The notes under the pieces: model-generated | Seen by the model: the letters and a program-made list of their open reading frames with translations, nothing else | Told to the model about the DNA's origin: nothing | The model's database searches: none | Shown: positions 42,492 to 51,431 of the stretch, one piece after another | How the letters are laid out: each line of letters opens with the position of its first letter | Numbering within the stretch: position 1 is the first letter of the stretch | Assembly: GCF_006094695.1 (NCBI RefSeq) | Contig: NZ_CP035103.1 | Location: 3,472,001-3,536,000 of the forward strand | Reading direction: 5' to 3' | Origin: Kocuria rosea | GTDB lineage: Bacteria > Actinomycetota > Actinomycetes > Actinomycetales > Micrococcaceae | DNA length: 64,000 bases | Position numbers and translations under genes: made by a program

Positions 42492-43453
42492 GCCCCGAGC
42501 TGCGCGACGACGTGCGCCCCGGCCTGCGCCCCGTGGAGGAGCCCGTGGCGGACCCCGGCGCCGGCGTCCCCGCGTTCCGGATGCGCGGCCTGTCCCTGGG
42601 CTACCAGGACCGCACCGTGGTGCGGGAGGTGGACCTCGACATCCCGCACGGGGCCACCACCGTGCTCATCGGCGCCAACGGCTGCGGCAAGACCACGCTG
42701 CTCAAGGGCCTGTCCCGGCAGCTGCGCCCGCTCGCCGGCACGCTCGAGGCGGACGGCCGCGGCGTGCGCGAGTGGCACGCCCGCCAGTACGCCCGCTCGG
42801 TCAGCCTCCTGCCGCAGTCGCCCGTGGTCCCGGAGGGCCTGACCGTCGCCGAGCTCGTGGAGCGCGGACGGCACCCGCACCGCCGGTGGTGGGGCGCCCC
42901 CTCCCCCGACGACGACGCGGCCGTGGCCCGGGCGATGGAGCTCACCGAGCTCACGGCCCTGGCCGCGCGCCCCGTGGAGGAGCTCTCCGGCGGGCAGCGC
43001 CAGCGGGTCTGGATCGCCCTGACCCTGGCCCAGCGCGCCCGCACGATGCTCCTCGACGAGCCCACCTCCTACCTCGACCTGGCGCACCAGGTGGACCTGC
43101 TGGACATGCTCCGGGGGCTGGAGCACCCGGACGGGCCGGGTGCCGGCCGGGCCACCGTCGTCGCCGTCCTGCACGAGCTGAACCTGGCCGCGCGCGTGGC
43201 CGACCGGCTCGTGGCGATGGCCGCGGGACGGATCGTGGCCGTGGGCACGCCCGCCGAGGTGCTCACCCCCGAGCTGCTGGCCGAGGTCTTCGGGCTCCGG
43301 GCGGACGTCGCGCGGGACCCCGTGGGCGGCCGGCCCGTCGTCCTGCCCCGCGGGCGGGCCCGCGAGGGCTCCCACCCCGTACCGCCCGCCGCACCCGTGG
43401 CCCTGGAGCCCGCGCCCCGGGCCGCCGCCGAGATCGGAAGGACCCTGCCGTGA
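42488..43453 (+). CDS. Iron-siderophore ABC ATPase (FecE-like)
   Basis: A 321-residue ATP-binding protein. Walker A IGANGCGKTTLLKG, Q-loop LLPQSPVVPEGLTV, signature VEELSGGQRQRVWIALTLAQ, Walker B TMLLDEPTSYLDLAHQ and the switch His in VVAVLHELNLAARVADR are all intact. The C-terminal 45 residues are an Arg/Pro-rich extension beyond the usual domain. ATG overlaps the permease stop by 4 bp, and its own stop overlaps the next GTG by 4 bp. It powers ferric-siderophore import. Confidence 0.95.
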   Translation: MSPELRDDVRPGLRPVEEPVADPGAGVPAFRMRGLSLGYQDRTVVREVDLDIPHGATTVLIGANGCGKTTLLKGLSRQLRPLAGTLEADGRGVREWHARQYARSVSLLPQSPVVPEGLTVAELVERGRHPHRRWWGAPSPDDDAAVARAMELTELTALAARPVEELSGGQRQRVWIALTLAQRARTMLLDEPTSYLDLAHQVDLLDMLRGLEHPDGPGAGRATVVAVLHELNLAARVADRLVAMAAGRIVAVGTPAEVLTPELLAEVFGLRADVARDPVGGRPVVLPRGRAREGSHPVPPAAPVALEPAPRAAAEIGRTLP

Positions 43454-44502
43454 CCGTCATCCCCACCCCCGAGGCCACCGGTGCCCGCGCGGACCCCGTG
43501 CTGTGCGTCGAGGCCGCCGTGACGTCCGTGACCCAGCTGTGCCCGTCCTTCCGCCGGATCACCCTGGCGGGCCCGGAGCTCGCCGGCCTGTCCCCCGCGC
43601 TCATCGGGGCCGGGGACCGAACCCGGTGCCGGGACGCCTACATCAAGCTGCTGGTCCCGCCCCCCGGCCGCGAGCCCGAGCGGGCGGACCTGTCCCTGGG
43701 GCTGCGGGAGGGCTGGTTCGCCCGGCCCGCCGAGGAGCGCGGGTGGATGCGCACCTACACCGTGCGCGGCGTCCGGCGCACCACGTTCTGCGGGATGGTG
43801 GTCCCGGAGCTCGTGATCGACGTGGTGGTGCACGGCGGGCACGCCCAGGACGGCCCGGGCAGCCGGTGGGCGGCCGCCGTGTCCCCCGGCGAGCGCGTGT
43901 ACCTGCTCGGACCCGGTCCCCAGGAGCGGCCCTGGGCGGCGTGGGACCACGGCGGCGCCCAGCGCGTGCTCGCCGTCGGGGACGAGACCGCAGCCCCGGC
44001 CCTGATGTCCGTCGCGGAGGAGTTCACGGACGCCCATCACGGGCTGCCCGCCGGCGGGACCCGCCCCCGCCTCGACGTGGTGCTCGAGGTCCCGCACCCC
44101 GAGGACGTCGCCGCCCACCGCCTGCCCGCGGACCTTCCGGACGTCCGGCTGCACGTCCTGCCGCGCGCCGGGGGCGCCGAGCCGGCCGGGCACGGGCACC
44201 GGGCCGCGGTGCGCCTCGCGCGCCTGCTCGAGCTGCCCGGCGGAGCCGTGGACGACGTCCTGGCCGGCCGCCGCCCGCAGCGCGGCCGCGGGACGCCCGC
44301 CCTGGCGGTCGCGGAGAACGCCGCGGAGCCCCGGGCCTGGTCGGTGGCCGCCCCCGCGCGCGCCGACGCCCCCTACGTGTTCCTCGCCGGCGAGTCCGGC
44401 ACCGTCAAGGCGCTGCGCCGGCTGTGCGTCGACGCCGCGGGCATCCCCAAGGAGCACGTCTCCTTCATGGGCTACTGGCGGCAGGGGCAGGCGGAGTCCT
44501 GA
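43450..44502 (+). CDS. Siderophore-interacting protein (FAD-dependent ferric-siderophore reductase)
   Basis: A 350-residue SIP-family flavoprotein that releases iron in the cytoplasm by reduction. The FAD domain has MRTYTVRGVRRTTFCGMVVPELVIDVVVHG, split here as the RTYTVR motif and VIDVVVHGG. The C-terminal domain reads RVLAVGDETAAPALMSVAE, AWSVAAPARADAPYVFLAGE and HVSFMGYWRQGQAES. The GDETA(A/L)PA and W-x-A-GE-type motifs are family marks. An insert of roughly 30 residues (LLELPGGAVDDVLAGRRPQR) enlarges the C-domain. It is the last gene of the uptake operon and is coupled to the ATPase. Confidence 0.92.
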   Translation: MTVIPTPEATGARADPVLCVEAAVTSVTQLCPSFRRITLAGPELAGLSPALIGAGDRTRCRDAYIKLLVPPPGREPERADLSLGLREGWFARPAEERGWMRTYTVRGVRRTTFCGMVVPELVIDVVVHGGHAQDGPGSRWAAAVSPGERVYLLGPGPQERPWAAWDHGGAQRVLAVGDETAAPALMSVAEEFTDAHHGLPAGGTRPRLDVVLEVPHPEDVAAHRLPADLPDVRLHVLPRAGGAEPAGHGHRAAVRLARLLELPGGAVDDVLAGRRPQRGRGTPALAVAENAAEPRAWSVAAPARADAPYVFLAGESGTVKALRRLCVDAAGIPKEHVSFMGYWRQGQAES

Positions 44503-44556
44503 GCGGCCGCGCGCCGGGCCGCCCGGCCGCCGGAGCCGACGCCGGGGTCCGAGGTC

Positions 44557-45732
44557 TCAGCTCTGGCGGGCCACGGCCGCAGGGGCCCGGCGCGCGCCGG
44601 CGGCGCGCGCTGTGAGCTCCTCCAGCGGGCCGCGCGGGAAGCGCCGCAGCCACAGGTGCGCGAAGACCAGCACGGCGGCGCACACCAGCAGCCAGCCGAG
44701 CACCGTGGCGGGCAGCCGGTGCTGGGCCGCGGCCACGGCCAGGCCCGCGCCCCAGCCGTAGAACAGCGCCGAGGCCAGGAGGTTCTGCAGCAGGTAGCAG
44801 CTCAGGGCGGTCCGGCCGACCTCTGCCAGCCTCCGTGCGGCCCAGGACGGCGGCTGTCCGGGGCGACGCACACCGAGGTGGGCCACGAGGGCCAGCAGAC
44901 CCAGCGCCACGACCGGGGCGGTGGTGTAGCGGGCGAAGAAGGCACCGGCCTGACCGCCCAGGACGTTCAGGCCGAGGTCCACGGGCAGGGCGGCCCCCAG
45001 GCCCAGGACCATGAGCCGCCGCCGCCACCGGCCCCCGTCCGGGACGAGGAGACCGGCCCGCCACAGGAACCGCCCGGCCAGGAACATGACCACCCCCAGT
45101 CCGAGGATCAGGACGGGTTCGGCGCGGAACAGGACGACGGCATCCAGCCGCAGCAGCACGAGCTCCCACCACGTGCCGTCGGCGTAGGGGTTCGGCCGGG
45201 CCAGTGCCTCGGCCGGGTCCCCGGCGGGGACGACGAGGAGGACGGCCGTCAGCGCGCCGATCACCGCGACGTGCGCGGCGGCGCACGCCAGGACGACGCC
45301 GCGCTGCACCCGCTCCGAGGTGGTCACCAGCCACGCCACGACCATCCCCGTGAGCGCGTAGCCCATCAGGACGTCGAACTCGATGATCAGCAGGTAGTTG
45401 AGCAGCCCGTCCAGGAACAGGATCCCCGCCCGCACCCGGTAGGACCGGGGCCACGCGAGTCCGCGCCGCCGGGCGGAGGCGTGCTGGACGGCGAGGCCGA
45501 TCCCGAAGAGGAGCATCAGCAGGCCCAGGAACTTGCCGTTGGCCGCGGCCATCAGCAGCGCCTGGGCAGCGCGCGCCGCTCCGCCGTCGGTGCCGGCCAG
45601 CGGATCGGTCAGGTAGCCGAGGAAGCCGCCCTGGTGGCTGAAGATCCAGATGTTGGTGGCGAGCGTGCCGAGGATCGCGAGACCGCGGGCCACGTCGAGG
45701 GCCGCGATGCGGGAGGGGGCGGGAGCGGGCAT
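44557..45732 (-). CDS. DUF418 domain membrane protein
   Basis: A 391-residue polytopic protein with nine or ten helices. The N-terminus RIAALDVARGLAILGTLATN matches the acyltransferase-3/DUF418 opening; NGKFLGLLMLLFGIGLAVQ and the C-terminal DUF418 stretch AEVGRTALSCYLLQNLLASA with FYGWG confirm it. Function unknown; relatives are found near stress and envelope genes. Start ATG 45732. A perfect 16-bp palindrome tccgccccggggcgga (45767-45782) lies 35 bp upstream. Convergent to the siderophore uptake operon. Confidence 0.88.
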   Translation of the reverse strand: MPAPAPSRIAALDVARGLAILGTLATNIWIFSHQGGFLGYLTDPLAGTDGGAARAAQALLMAAANGKFLGLLMLLFGIGLAVQHASARRRGLAWPRSYRVRAGILFLDGLLNYLLIIEFDVLMGYALTGMVVAWLVTTSERVQRGVVLACAAAHVAVIGALTAVLLVVPAGDPAEALARPNPYADGTWWELVLLRLDAVVLFRAEPVLILGLGVVMFLAGRFLWRAGLLVPDGGRWRRRLMVLGLGAALPVDLGLNVLGGQAGAFFARYTTAPVVALGLLALVAHLGVRRPGQPPSWAARRLAEVGRTALSCYLLQNLLASALFYGWGAGLAVAAAQHRLPATVLGWLLVCAAVLVFAHLWLRRFPRGPLEELTARAAGARRAPAAVARQS

Positions 45733-45850
45733 GGGTCCACTCTGCCCGGCCCCGGCACGCGGCGGATCCGCCCCGGGGCGGAGCCCGGCGGGGCGACGGT
45801 CCGCCGTCGACCGGGCGGGGGCGACGCGCCGGACGGCGGGCCGCGCCGGC

Positions 45851-47032
45851 TCAGGGGTGGAGGGCGTAGGCGCGGGAGACGCTCACCATGGACAGCAGTT
45901 GGATCGAGCTGGAGTAGTAGGACGTGAACTCCGTGCGGGCCGCCAGACAGCGGCCCAGGGCGTCGAGCCAGGCCTGGTCGCCGCCCCAGCGGGCACCCAC
46001 GAGCAGGGGCGCGATGAACGCGAGGTCCTGGTAGCCCCCGCCCGGCAGGGTCGCTCCGTCCAGGGTGAAGCCGGAGGGCAGCCGGGCAGGATCACCGCCG
46101 CACTTCGTCCGCGCCCAGCCGGAGATGCGGGCCGCGGCGGCCCGGGCCTCCGGGTGCCGGGACGCCCCCAGCCGCAGCGGGACGCGGCACGAGTTGTAGT
46201 AGTAGTGCCGGTCGTGGCCGGATTCCAGGGTGTGGGCCGGGGCGGGGGCGATGGTCGAGGCGGAGCCCACGGTGAAGTCCGGGAGCAGGCCGGTGCGCGG
46301 AGCGTGGACCGACTGCAGGCGCCGGACCGCGGCCAGGTGCCGCCCCCAGACGGCCGCCCAGCTCACGTCCCCCGTGGCGCGGTGGAACGCCCCGAAATGC
46401 CCGATCATCCAGTCGCTCGGGCGCGAGACGTTCTGCCAGGCCCCGTTGGACCAGTCCCCGAGCTCGAGGAGCCCGGTGGTGGGGGAGATCAGGGAGCGCT
46501 TGATCGCGGCGATGCGGCTCAGGGCCAGCCGTCGGTAGTCGTACGTCCCCCCGGAGCCCCACCGCTGGTGCGCCATCAGCCACCCCATGGCGAGGTCCAG
46601 GTCGCCGTCGGTGGCGCTGTCCCGGCCGTGGTGGGAGACCATGCGGTCGTCCTGCTCGGCGGCGTGCAGGCCCGGGTCGATCCGGGAGGGGTGGTCCAGG
46701 ACGTAGCGGGTGATCCCGTCGACGTAGCCGCGGGCCCGGGGGTCGAGGGGCGCCAGCTGGGCGCTGAGCATCAGCCCGTACCCCTGCCCCTCCGCGACGT
46801 AGGGGTTGGCCCCGTTCTGGGCATCGGCACGGACGGCCCACCAGCCGCGGGCCGCGTCGTGCCGCAGCAGCGACGTCCAGTCGGCCCACAGCGTGCGGAT
46901 CGCGGCGTCCAGCTGCCGCTGCGTCGTGCTGCTCGGGCTGAGCGTGGTTCCTGCCTGTGCGGGGGTCGTCGGGGCGGCGACGGGGACGGTCGCGAGGGCG
47001 GCGCCCAGCGCGAGAAGGGTGCGGCGGTGCAT
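45851..47032 (-). CDS. Secreted glycosyl hydrolase family 8 (endoglucanase-like)
   Basis: A 393-residue secreted hydrolase. The signal peptide (HRRTLLALGAALATVPVAA, cleaved near TPAQAG) has a HRR start that resembles a Tat-type signal only weakly. The GH8 domain has the proton-donor Glu81 in VAEGQGYGLML, the Asp-rich ATDGDLDLAMGWLMAHQRW at 141-160, and HYYYNSCRVPLRLGAS near the C-terminus. GH8 enzymes cleave beta-1,4-glucans, chitosan or lichenan; subtype cannot be set here. No bacterial cellulose synthase genes are nearby, so it is probably for degradation or biofilm remodelling. GGGAG ribosome site. Confidence 0.88.
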   Translation of the reverse strand: MHRRTLLALGAALATVPVAAPTTPAQAGTTLSPSSTTQRQLDAAIRTLWADWTSLLRHDAARGWWAVRADAQNGANPYVAEGQGYGLMLSAQLAPLDPRARGYVDGITRYVLDHPSRIDPGLHAAEQDDRMVSHHGRDSATDGDLDLAMGWLMAHQRWGSGGTYDYRRLALSRIAAIKRSLISPTTGLLELGDWSNGAWQNVSRPSDWMIGHFGAFHRATGDVSWAAVWGRHLAAVRRLQSVHAPRTGLLPDFTVGSASTIAPAPAHTLESGHDRHYYYNSCRVPLRLGASRHPEARAAAARISGWARTKCGGDPARLPSGFTLDGATLPGGGYQDLAFIAPLLVGARWGGDQAWLDALGRCLAARTEFTSYYSSSIQLLSMVSVSRAYALHP

Positions 47033-47218
47033 GGGGGAACTCCCTGGGCCCGAGAGGGGGGTGGGGGTGCGGGAGGGGGATCGTGACGAGGTCGGGGGCC
47101 GCGTCACCGGGGGACCGTTCCGCGGGGGCCGTTCGGGGGACGGTGTCAGGCGCCAGTCAACCGGAGCCGCCCGGCGGGCGGGCGGCACCGGCGCCCTCCG
47201 GCGTGTCGTGCGCCCCGC

Positions 47219-48394
47219 TCAGGAGTCGCCGGCGCTCGCCGTGACGCGCAGGACGGCGTCGTCGTCGCCGTTGGAGGTGGTGACCCACAGCGCGCCCTCG
47301 TCGTCGAGGGTCAGCGAGCGCAGCCGGCCGTAGTCGTTCTCCAGCTCCGCCATGCGGGTCAGCCCGGTGACCGCGGTGTCCTCGACCCGGTAGACCCCCA
47401 CGCCGGTGTTCTTCAGCTCCGCGACCGCCAGGGCGCCCTCCCACGCCCCCCACTGGTCCCCCTCGAGGAAGGCGGCCCCGCTGAGGGCGACCGTCGGGCG
47501 CCCGGAGGACCACGCGGCCGGGAGCGCGTCCGGGAACTCCTCGAGATCGGTCATGGGCACGGACTCGTCGTAGCCGGGCGCCGGGTCCCACCCGTAGTTG
47601 GCGCCGGGCTCCAGGACGTTGATCTCGTCGTCGGTGCCGGGGCCGTGCTCCGCCGACCACACCGTGCCCGTCCCGGGCTGCACCGCCAGGCCCTGGACGT
47701 TGCGGTGGCCCAGGGTGTGGACGGCGGCCCCGGGCCCGTCCCGGTCGGCGAACGGGTTGTCCTCCGGGACCGTGCCGTCGGGGTGCAGCCGCAGCGTCTT
47801 GCCCCCGAGCGAGTCGGGGTCCTGCGGGTTCGCGCCCTGCGCGGCGTCCCCGGTGCCCACGAGGAGCGTGCCGTCCGGGACGAAGCGCAGCCGGCAGCCG
47901 CTGTGCCGGCCGGAGCTGATGGGCAGGCCGTCGACGACCGTCCCGGTGCGCTCGGCCGCCGCGGCGCCCTCGTCGAGCCGCCAGCGGGTGACCCGCACGT
48001 CCTGCGGCCGGCCGTCCCCGGTGCGCGTCGCGTGGCACAGGAAGATCTCCCGGGTCCGCCCGAAGTCCGGGGAGACCTCCAGGCCCATCAGCCCGGCCTC
48101 GCTGCCCACGAACAGGTCGTCCAGGTCGGCCGCGACCTCCCGCGTGCCCTGCTCGTCGTGGGCCAGCAGCCGGCCGCCCCGCTCGGTGACCAGCACGGTC
48201 CCCTCCGGGGTGCGGGCCACGTCCCACGCGAGCTCGAGCTCGTCCACGACGACCTCGACGTCGAGGGCGGGGGCGTCCGCCGGGGCGCCCAGGCGCTCGC
48301 CGGTGGCCACGGTCCCGCCACCCTCCGGGGCGCAGGCGCTCAGCAGCAGCACGAACACGGACAGCGTGCTCACGATCCCCCCGCGGATGTCCAT
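47219..48394 (-). CDS. PQQ-dependent sugar dehydrogenase-like lipoprotein
   Basis: A 391-residue lipoprotein with lipobox LLLSACAP (Cys21). The GSDH/sorbosone dehydrogenase six-bladed propeller begins VVDELELAWDVARTPEGTVL; hallmarks are the catalytic-His region SSGRHSGCRLRFVPDGTLLV, the calcium/PQQ-site Gly-Asn/Asp segment GTGDAAQGANPQDPDSLGGK, and VWSAEHGPGTDDEINVLEPG. It would oxidise aldose sugars outside the membrane. No PQQ-synthesis genes are in the window, so cofactor supply is unknown; homologues in actinobacteria often lack a proven activity. Divergent from the EamA gene. Confidence 0.88.
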   Translation of the reverse strand: MDIRGGIVSTLSVFVLLLSACAPEGGGTVATGERLGAPADAPALDVEVVVDELELAWDVARTPEGTVLVTERGGRLLAHDEQGTREVAADLDDLFVGSEAGLMGLEVSPDFGRTREIFLCHATRTGDGRPQDVRVTRWRLDEGAAAAERTGTVVDGLPISSGRHSGCRLRFVPDGTLLVGTGDAAQGANPQDPDSLGGKTLRLHPDGTVPEDNPFADRDGPGAAVHTLGHRNVQGLAVQPGTGTVWSAEHGPGTDDEINVLEPGANYGWDPAPGYDESVPMTDLEEFPDALPAAWSSGRPTVALSGAAFLEGDQWGAWEGALAVAELKNTGVGVYRVEDTAVTGLTRMAELENDYGRLRSLTLDDEGALWVTTSNGDDDAVLRVTASAGDS

Positions 48395-48487
48395 GGTGGC
48401 AATCTACTCCGGTCGGCACCGGGCCGGACCCGTAGGATCGGGGCATCCTGCCCCGGACGGGGCGCGGAGCGGATCGGAGGTGCGCCG

Positions 48488-49450
48488 GTGGACCACGCCC
48501 CGGCCGGTCGTGCCCGGCTGATCCTCCTGGGCGCCGTGGCGCCGGTCGTGTGGGGGACCACCTACGTGGTCACCACCGAGCTGCTGCCGCCGGACCGGCC
48601 CATGACCGCCTCCCTCCTGCGGGCCCTCCCCGCCGGGCTGCTGCTGCTCGCCCTGACCCGGCAGCGGCCGCCGCGGGACTGGTGGGGACGGTTCGCGGTG
48701 CTCGCGCTGCTCAACTTCGGGGCGTTCTTCCCCCTGCTGTTCCTCGGCGCCTACCGCCTGCCGGGCGGTCTCGCCGCGGTCGTGGGCTCCGCCCAGCCCC
48801 TGGTCGCAGCGCTCCTGCTGCTGCTGGCCTTCCGGCAGCGCACGCCGCTGCCCCGGATGCTGTGGGCCCTCGCCGCAGTGGCGGGCGTGTCCGTGGCCGT
48901 GTTCGCCGGGACCGTCATCCTGGACGCACTCGGGCTCGCCGCGGCCTTCGCCGGAACCGCGGTCATGGCCGCCGGGGTGGTCCTGACCCGCAGGTGGGGT
49001 CTGCCCGACGGCATGAGCGGGCTCGCGGCGACCGGCTGGCAGCTGACCCTGGGCGGTCTGATGATCACCCCGCTCGTGCCCCTGCTGGACACCGGTGCCT
49101 TTTTCCTGGACCTGCCGGCCGTGCTCGGCTACGCCTGGCTGGCGCTGCCCGGCGGCGCCATTGCCTACGCCGCGTGGTTCCACGCCGGCCGGCGCGTGCC
49201 GGCCACGAGCCTGACCCTGCTGATCCCGCTGACGCCGGTGACGGCCGCGGTCCTGGGTCTCCTGCTGCTGGACGAGACGCTCACGGGCCTCCAGGCCGCG
49301 GGCTTCGGCCTGGCCCTCGTCGCGTCCCTGGCGGGACAGCTGCCGGGGCTGCCCCGCGCCGGGCTCCGCCGCGGGGACGCCGGCCGGTCCCGCCCGGGCG
49401 GAGACGGACCACACCGCAGCGGCCGCGGAGCCCGTCACGGTTCTTCATGA
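48488..49450 (+). CDS. EamA/DMT family transporter
   Basis: A 320-residue exporter with ten predicted helices in two EamA repeats (LILLGAVAPVVWGTTYVVTT ... LLLLLAF; ALGLAAAFAGTAVMAAGVVL ... LGLLLLDETLTGLQAAGFGL). The opening WGTTYV and LLRALPAGLLLL motifs are typical of the drug/metabolite superfamily. GTG start with CGGAGG upstream. The C-terminal 30 residues are a basic Gly/Arg tail. Substrate unknown; likely amino acids or metabolites. Transcribed away from the sugar dehydrogenase. Confidence 0.88.
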   Translation: MDHAPAGRARLILLGAVAPVVWGTTYVVTTELLPPDRPMTASLLRALPAGLLLLALTRQRPPRDWWGRFAVLALLNFGAFFPLLFLGAYRLPGGLAAVVGSAQPLVAALLLLLAFRQRTPLPRMLWALAAVAGVSVAVFAGTVILDALGLAAAFAGTAVMAAGVVLTRRWGLPDGMSGLAATGWQLTLGGLMITPLVPLLDTGAFFLDLPAVLGYAWLALPGGAIAYAAWFHAGRRVPATSLTLLIPLTPVTAAVLGLLLLDETLTGLQAAGFGLALVASLAGQLPGLPRAGLRRGDAGRSRPGGDGPHRSGRGARHGSS

Positions 49451-49660
49451 GCTGCCGCCGGACGTCCTGCCGGTCGATCGGCGGCGGCGGTCCGCGCCGG
49501 TTCGCACGCGGTCGGGAAAATCAAGGGGTGATCCGTGACCGGCGTCTCAGTAGGATGGGGCGAGGCCGCCGGATCTTCCTGATTTCCCTGGTGGCTGGGC
49601 CGGTGCGGGGGCGATCTCGTACCGGCCGCTTTCTGCCCGCTCCGCCGCGGGCCCTCCGGC

Positions 49661-51241
49661 TCAGCAGATCCGCTCCTCCGCGGGCAGCACGCCCTCGAGG
49701 AGATGAGCGGTGACCGTCTCGTCGATGCACCGGTTGCCGCTTGCGTAGGATCCGTGCCCCTCGCCCACCCGGGTCAGCAGGTGCCCGCCCTCGAGCTGCT
49801 CGGCCAGCGCCTGCGACCACGCGTAGGGCGTGGCCGGGTCCCCCGTGCCGCCGACCACCAGGATGGGCCCGGCACCGGCGGCGTCGATCGGGGCGGGCAC
49901 GCCGACGGGCTCGTGCGGCCAGGCCCCGCAGGTGACCTCCCCGTGGCTGAACCAGTCGCCGAGGGTCGGGGACGCCTCCTGCAGCTGCGCGTCCAGCGCC
50001 GCCATCGCGGCGGGGTCGTCGTCCTCGGGACGGTCGAGGCAGTCGATGGCGATGTTCGCCTCGAAGGAGTTGGCGTAGGTGCCGTCGGGTCCCCGGCCGT
50101 ACGCCAGATCCGCGAGGAGCATCAGTCCTGACCCGTCCCCGTGCTCCGTGGCCAGCGTGAGGGACTGGGTCAGGAACCACCAGATGCGCGGATCGTAGAG
50201 CGGTTTGATGAGCCCGCTGACCGCATTGTCCACGGTGAGCGGCCGACCGTCGGCGGTCGGCAGCGGCTGCGCCTCGGCCTGCCGGAGCAGGGCCTCGATC
50301 TCGGCCAGCCCCTCGTCGACGGTCCCCTCGAACGGGCACCCGTCCTGCGGGAGGCAGGTCTCGACGTACACGCGCAGGGCACGTTCGAAGCCGGCGGCCT
50401 GGCCGAGGATCAGCCCGGAGCCGTCGAGGGAGGGGTCCATGGCCGCGTCGAGGACGAACCGTCCCGTCCGCTCGGGGAAGAGGTCGGCGTATGTGGCGCC
50501 GAGCAGGGTGCCGTAGGAGTAGCCGAGGTAGTCGAGTTCGTCGTCGCCGAGCACCGCCCGCAGGATGTCCAGGTCCCGGGCGGCGCTGACCGTGTCGACC
50601 TCGCCGAGCAGCGGGCCGGTGTTCGCCGCGCACGCCGCGGCGAACCGTTCGGCCGCCGCGACGGCCTGGGCCAGGCCCTCCGGGGTGTCGGGGTCGACCG
50701 TGGTGGCCCGGCTCGCGTCCATGGCGGCGTCGTCGAGGCACTCCACCGCGGTGGAGCTGCCCACTCCCCGCGGGTCGAAGCCCACGATGTCGTACGCGGC
50801 GCGGACCTGCGGGTCCAGACCCGCCGCCCACGCCTCGATCGAAGCCGTCCCGGAACCGCCCGGGCCGCCGAAGTTGACGAGCAGGGAGCCCTGCCGGGCG
50901 GCGGGGTCGGTGCTCGGCACCCGGGTGACCGCCAGCTGGATCTGCCCTGCGGCCGGGTTCTCGTGGTCGAGCGGCACCTGCACCAGGGCGCACTGCGCCG
51001 CCGCCCCGCACGGGGTCCAGGCCGGCTGCTGGGCGTAGAACTCCTCGAGCCCGGGCGGCACCTGGGCGGTGACGAGGACGCCGGGCGCCGGTGCGGCGAC
51101 CGTGGCCGTCCCGGTCGCCGGAGCGGTCGCCAGGAGCACGGCCAGGGCCAGCGCGGAGCCCGCTCGGCGCGTGCGCCGGCGCCTCCGGTCGCGGGCACCG
51201 GGGCCGGAGTCGGGGCGGTGGTCGTTCTCGGGAGCACGCAT
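49661..51241 (-). CDS. Secreted alpha/beta hydrolase, tripeptidyl aminopeptidase (TAP) type
   Basis: A 526-residue exported serine peptidase. The signal has an Arg-rich n-region (RDRRRRRTRR) and an Ala/Leu core. Oxyanion-hole region FGGPGGSGTAS (124-134), FDPRGVGSS, nucleophile Ser242 in LGYSYGTLLG; the C-terminal TAP-like domain supplies the Asp in VVGGTGDPATPYAW and His in RVGEGHGSYAS. These enzymes release tripeptides or hydrolyse esters outside the cell. Four or more Cys (CGAAAQC, CLPQDGC, NRC) may form disulfides. Start ATG 51241. The 210-bp gap before the EamA gene shows nothing further. Confidence 0.9.
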   Translation of the reverse strand: MRAPENDHRPDSGPGARDRRRRRTRRAGSALALAVLLATAPATGTATVAAPAPGVLVTAQVPPGLEEFYAQQPAWTPCGAAAQCALVQVPLDHENPAAGQIQLAVTRVPSTDPAARQGSLLVNFGGPGGSGTASIEAWAAGLDPQVRAAYDIVGFDPRGVGSSTAVECLDDAAMDASRATTVDPDTPEGLAQAVAAAERFAAACAANTGPLLGEVDTVSAARDLDILRAVLGDDELDYLGYSYGTLLGATYADLFPERTGRFVLDAAMDPSLDGSGLILGQAAGFERALRVYVETCLPQDGCPFEGTVDEGLAEIEALLRQAEAQPLPTADGRPLTVDNAVSGLIKPLYDPRIWWFLTQSLTLATEHGDGSGLMLLADLAYGRGPDGTYANSFEANIAIDCLDRPEDDDPAAMAALDAQLQEASPTLGDWFSHGEVTCGAWPHEPVGVPAPIDAAGAGPILVVGGTGDPATPYAWSQALAEQLEGGHLLTRVGEGHGSYASGNRCIDETVTAHLLEGVLPAEERIC

Positions 51242-51431
51242 GGCTCACCACTGCTTTCGGTCGGACCGGCCGGACGCCGGTGCGCGAGCACGAGCGCGGA
51301 CGCGCACGTCATGACCCCTGCCACCGGCCTCGCGGCCCGCCAGGCCCTCGGACGCCCCCGCGCCCCGCAGCCTCCGCACCCCACCGCCGTGCCACCAGGG
51401 GCTTCAGGCTAGGATCGCGCCGATCGGGCGG

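Noticed and set aside
49451..49660. Possible small gene between the EamA and peptidase genes
   Set aside because: Only basic, repetitive peptides are readable and no ribosome site is well placed; I see only spacer.
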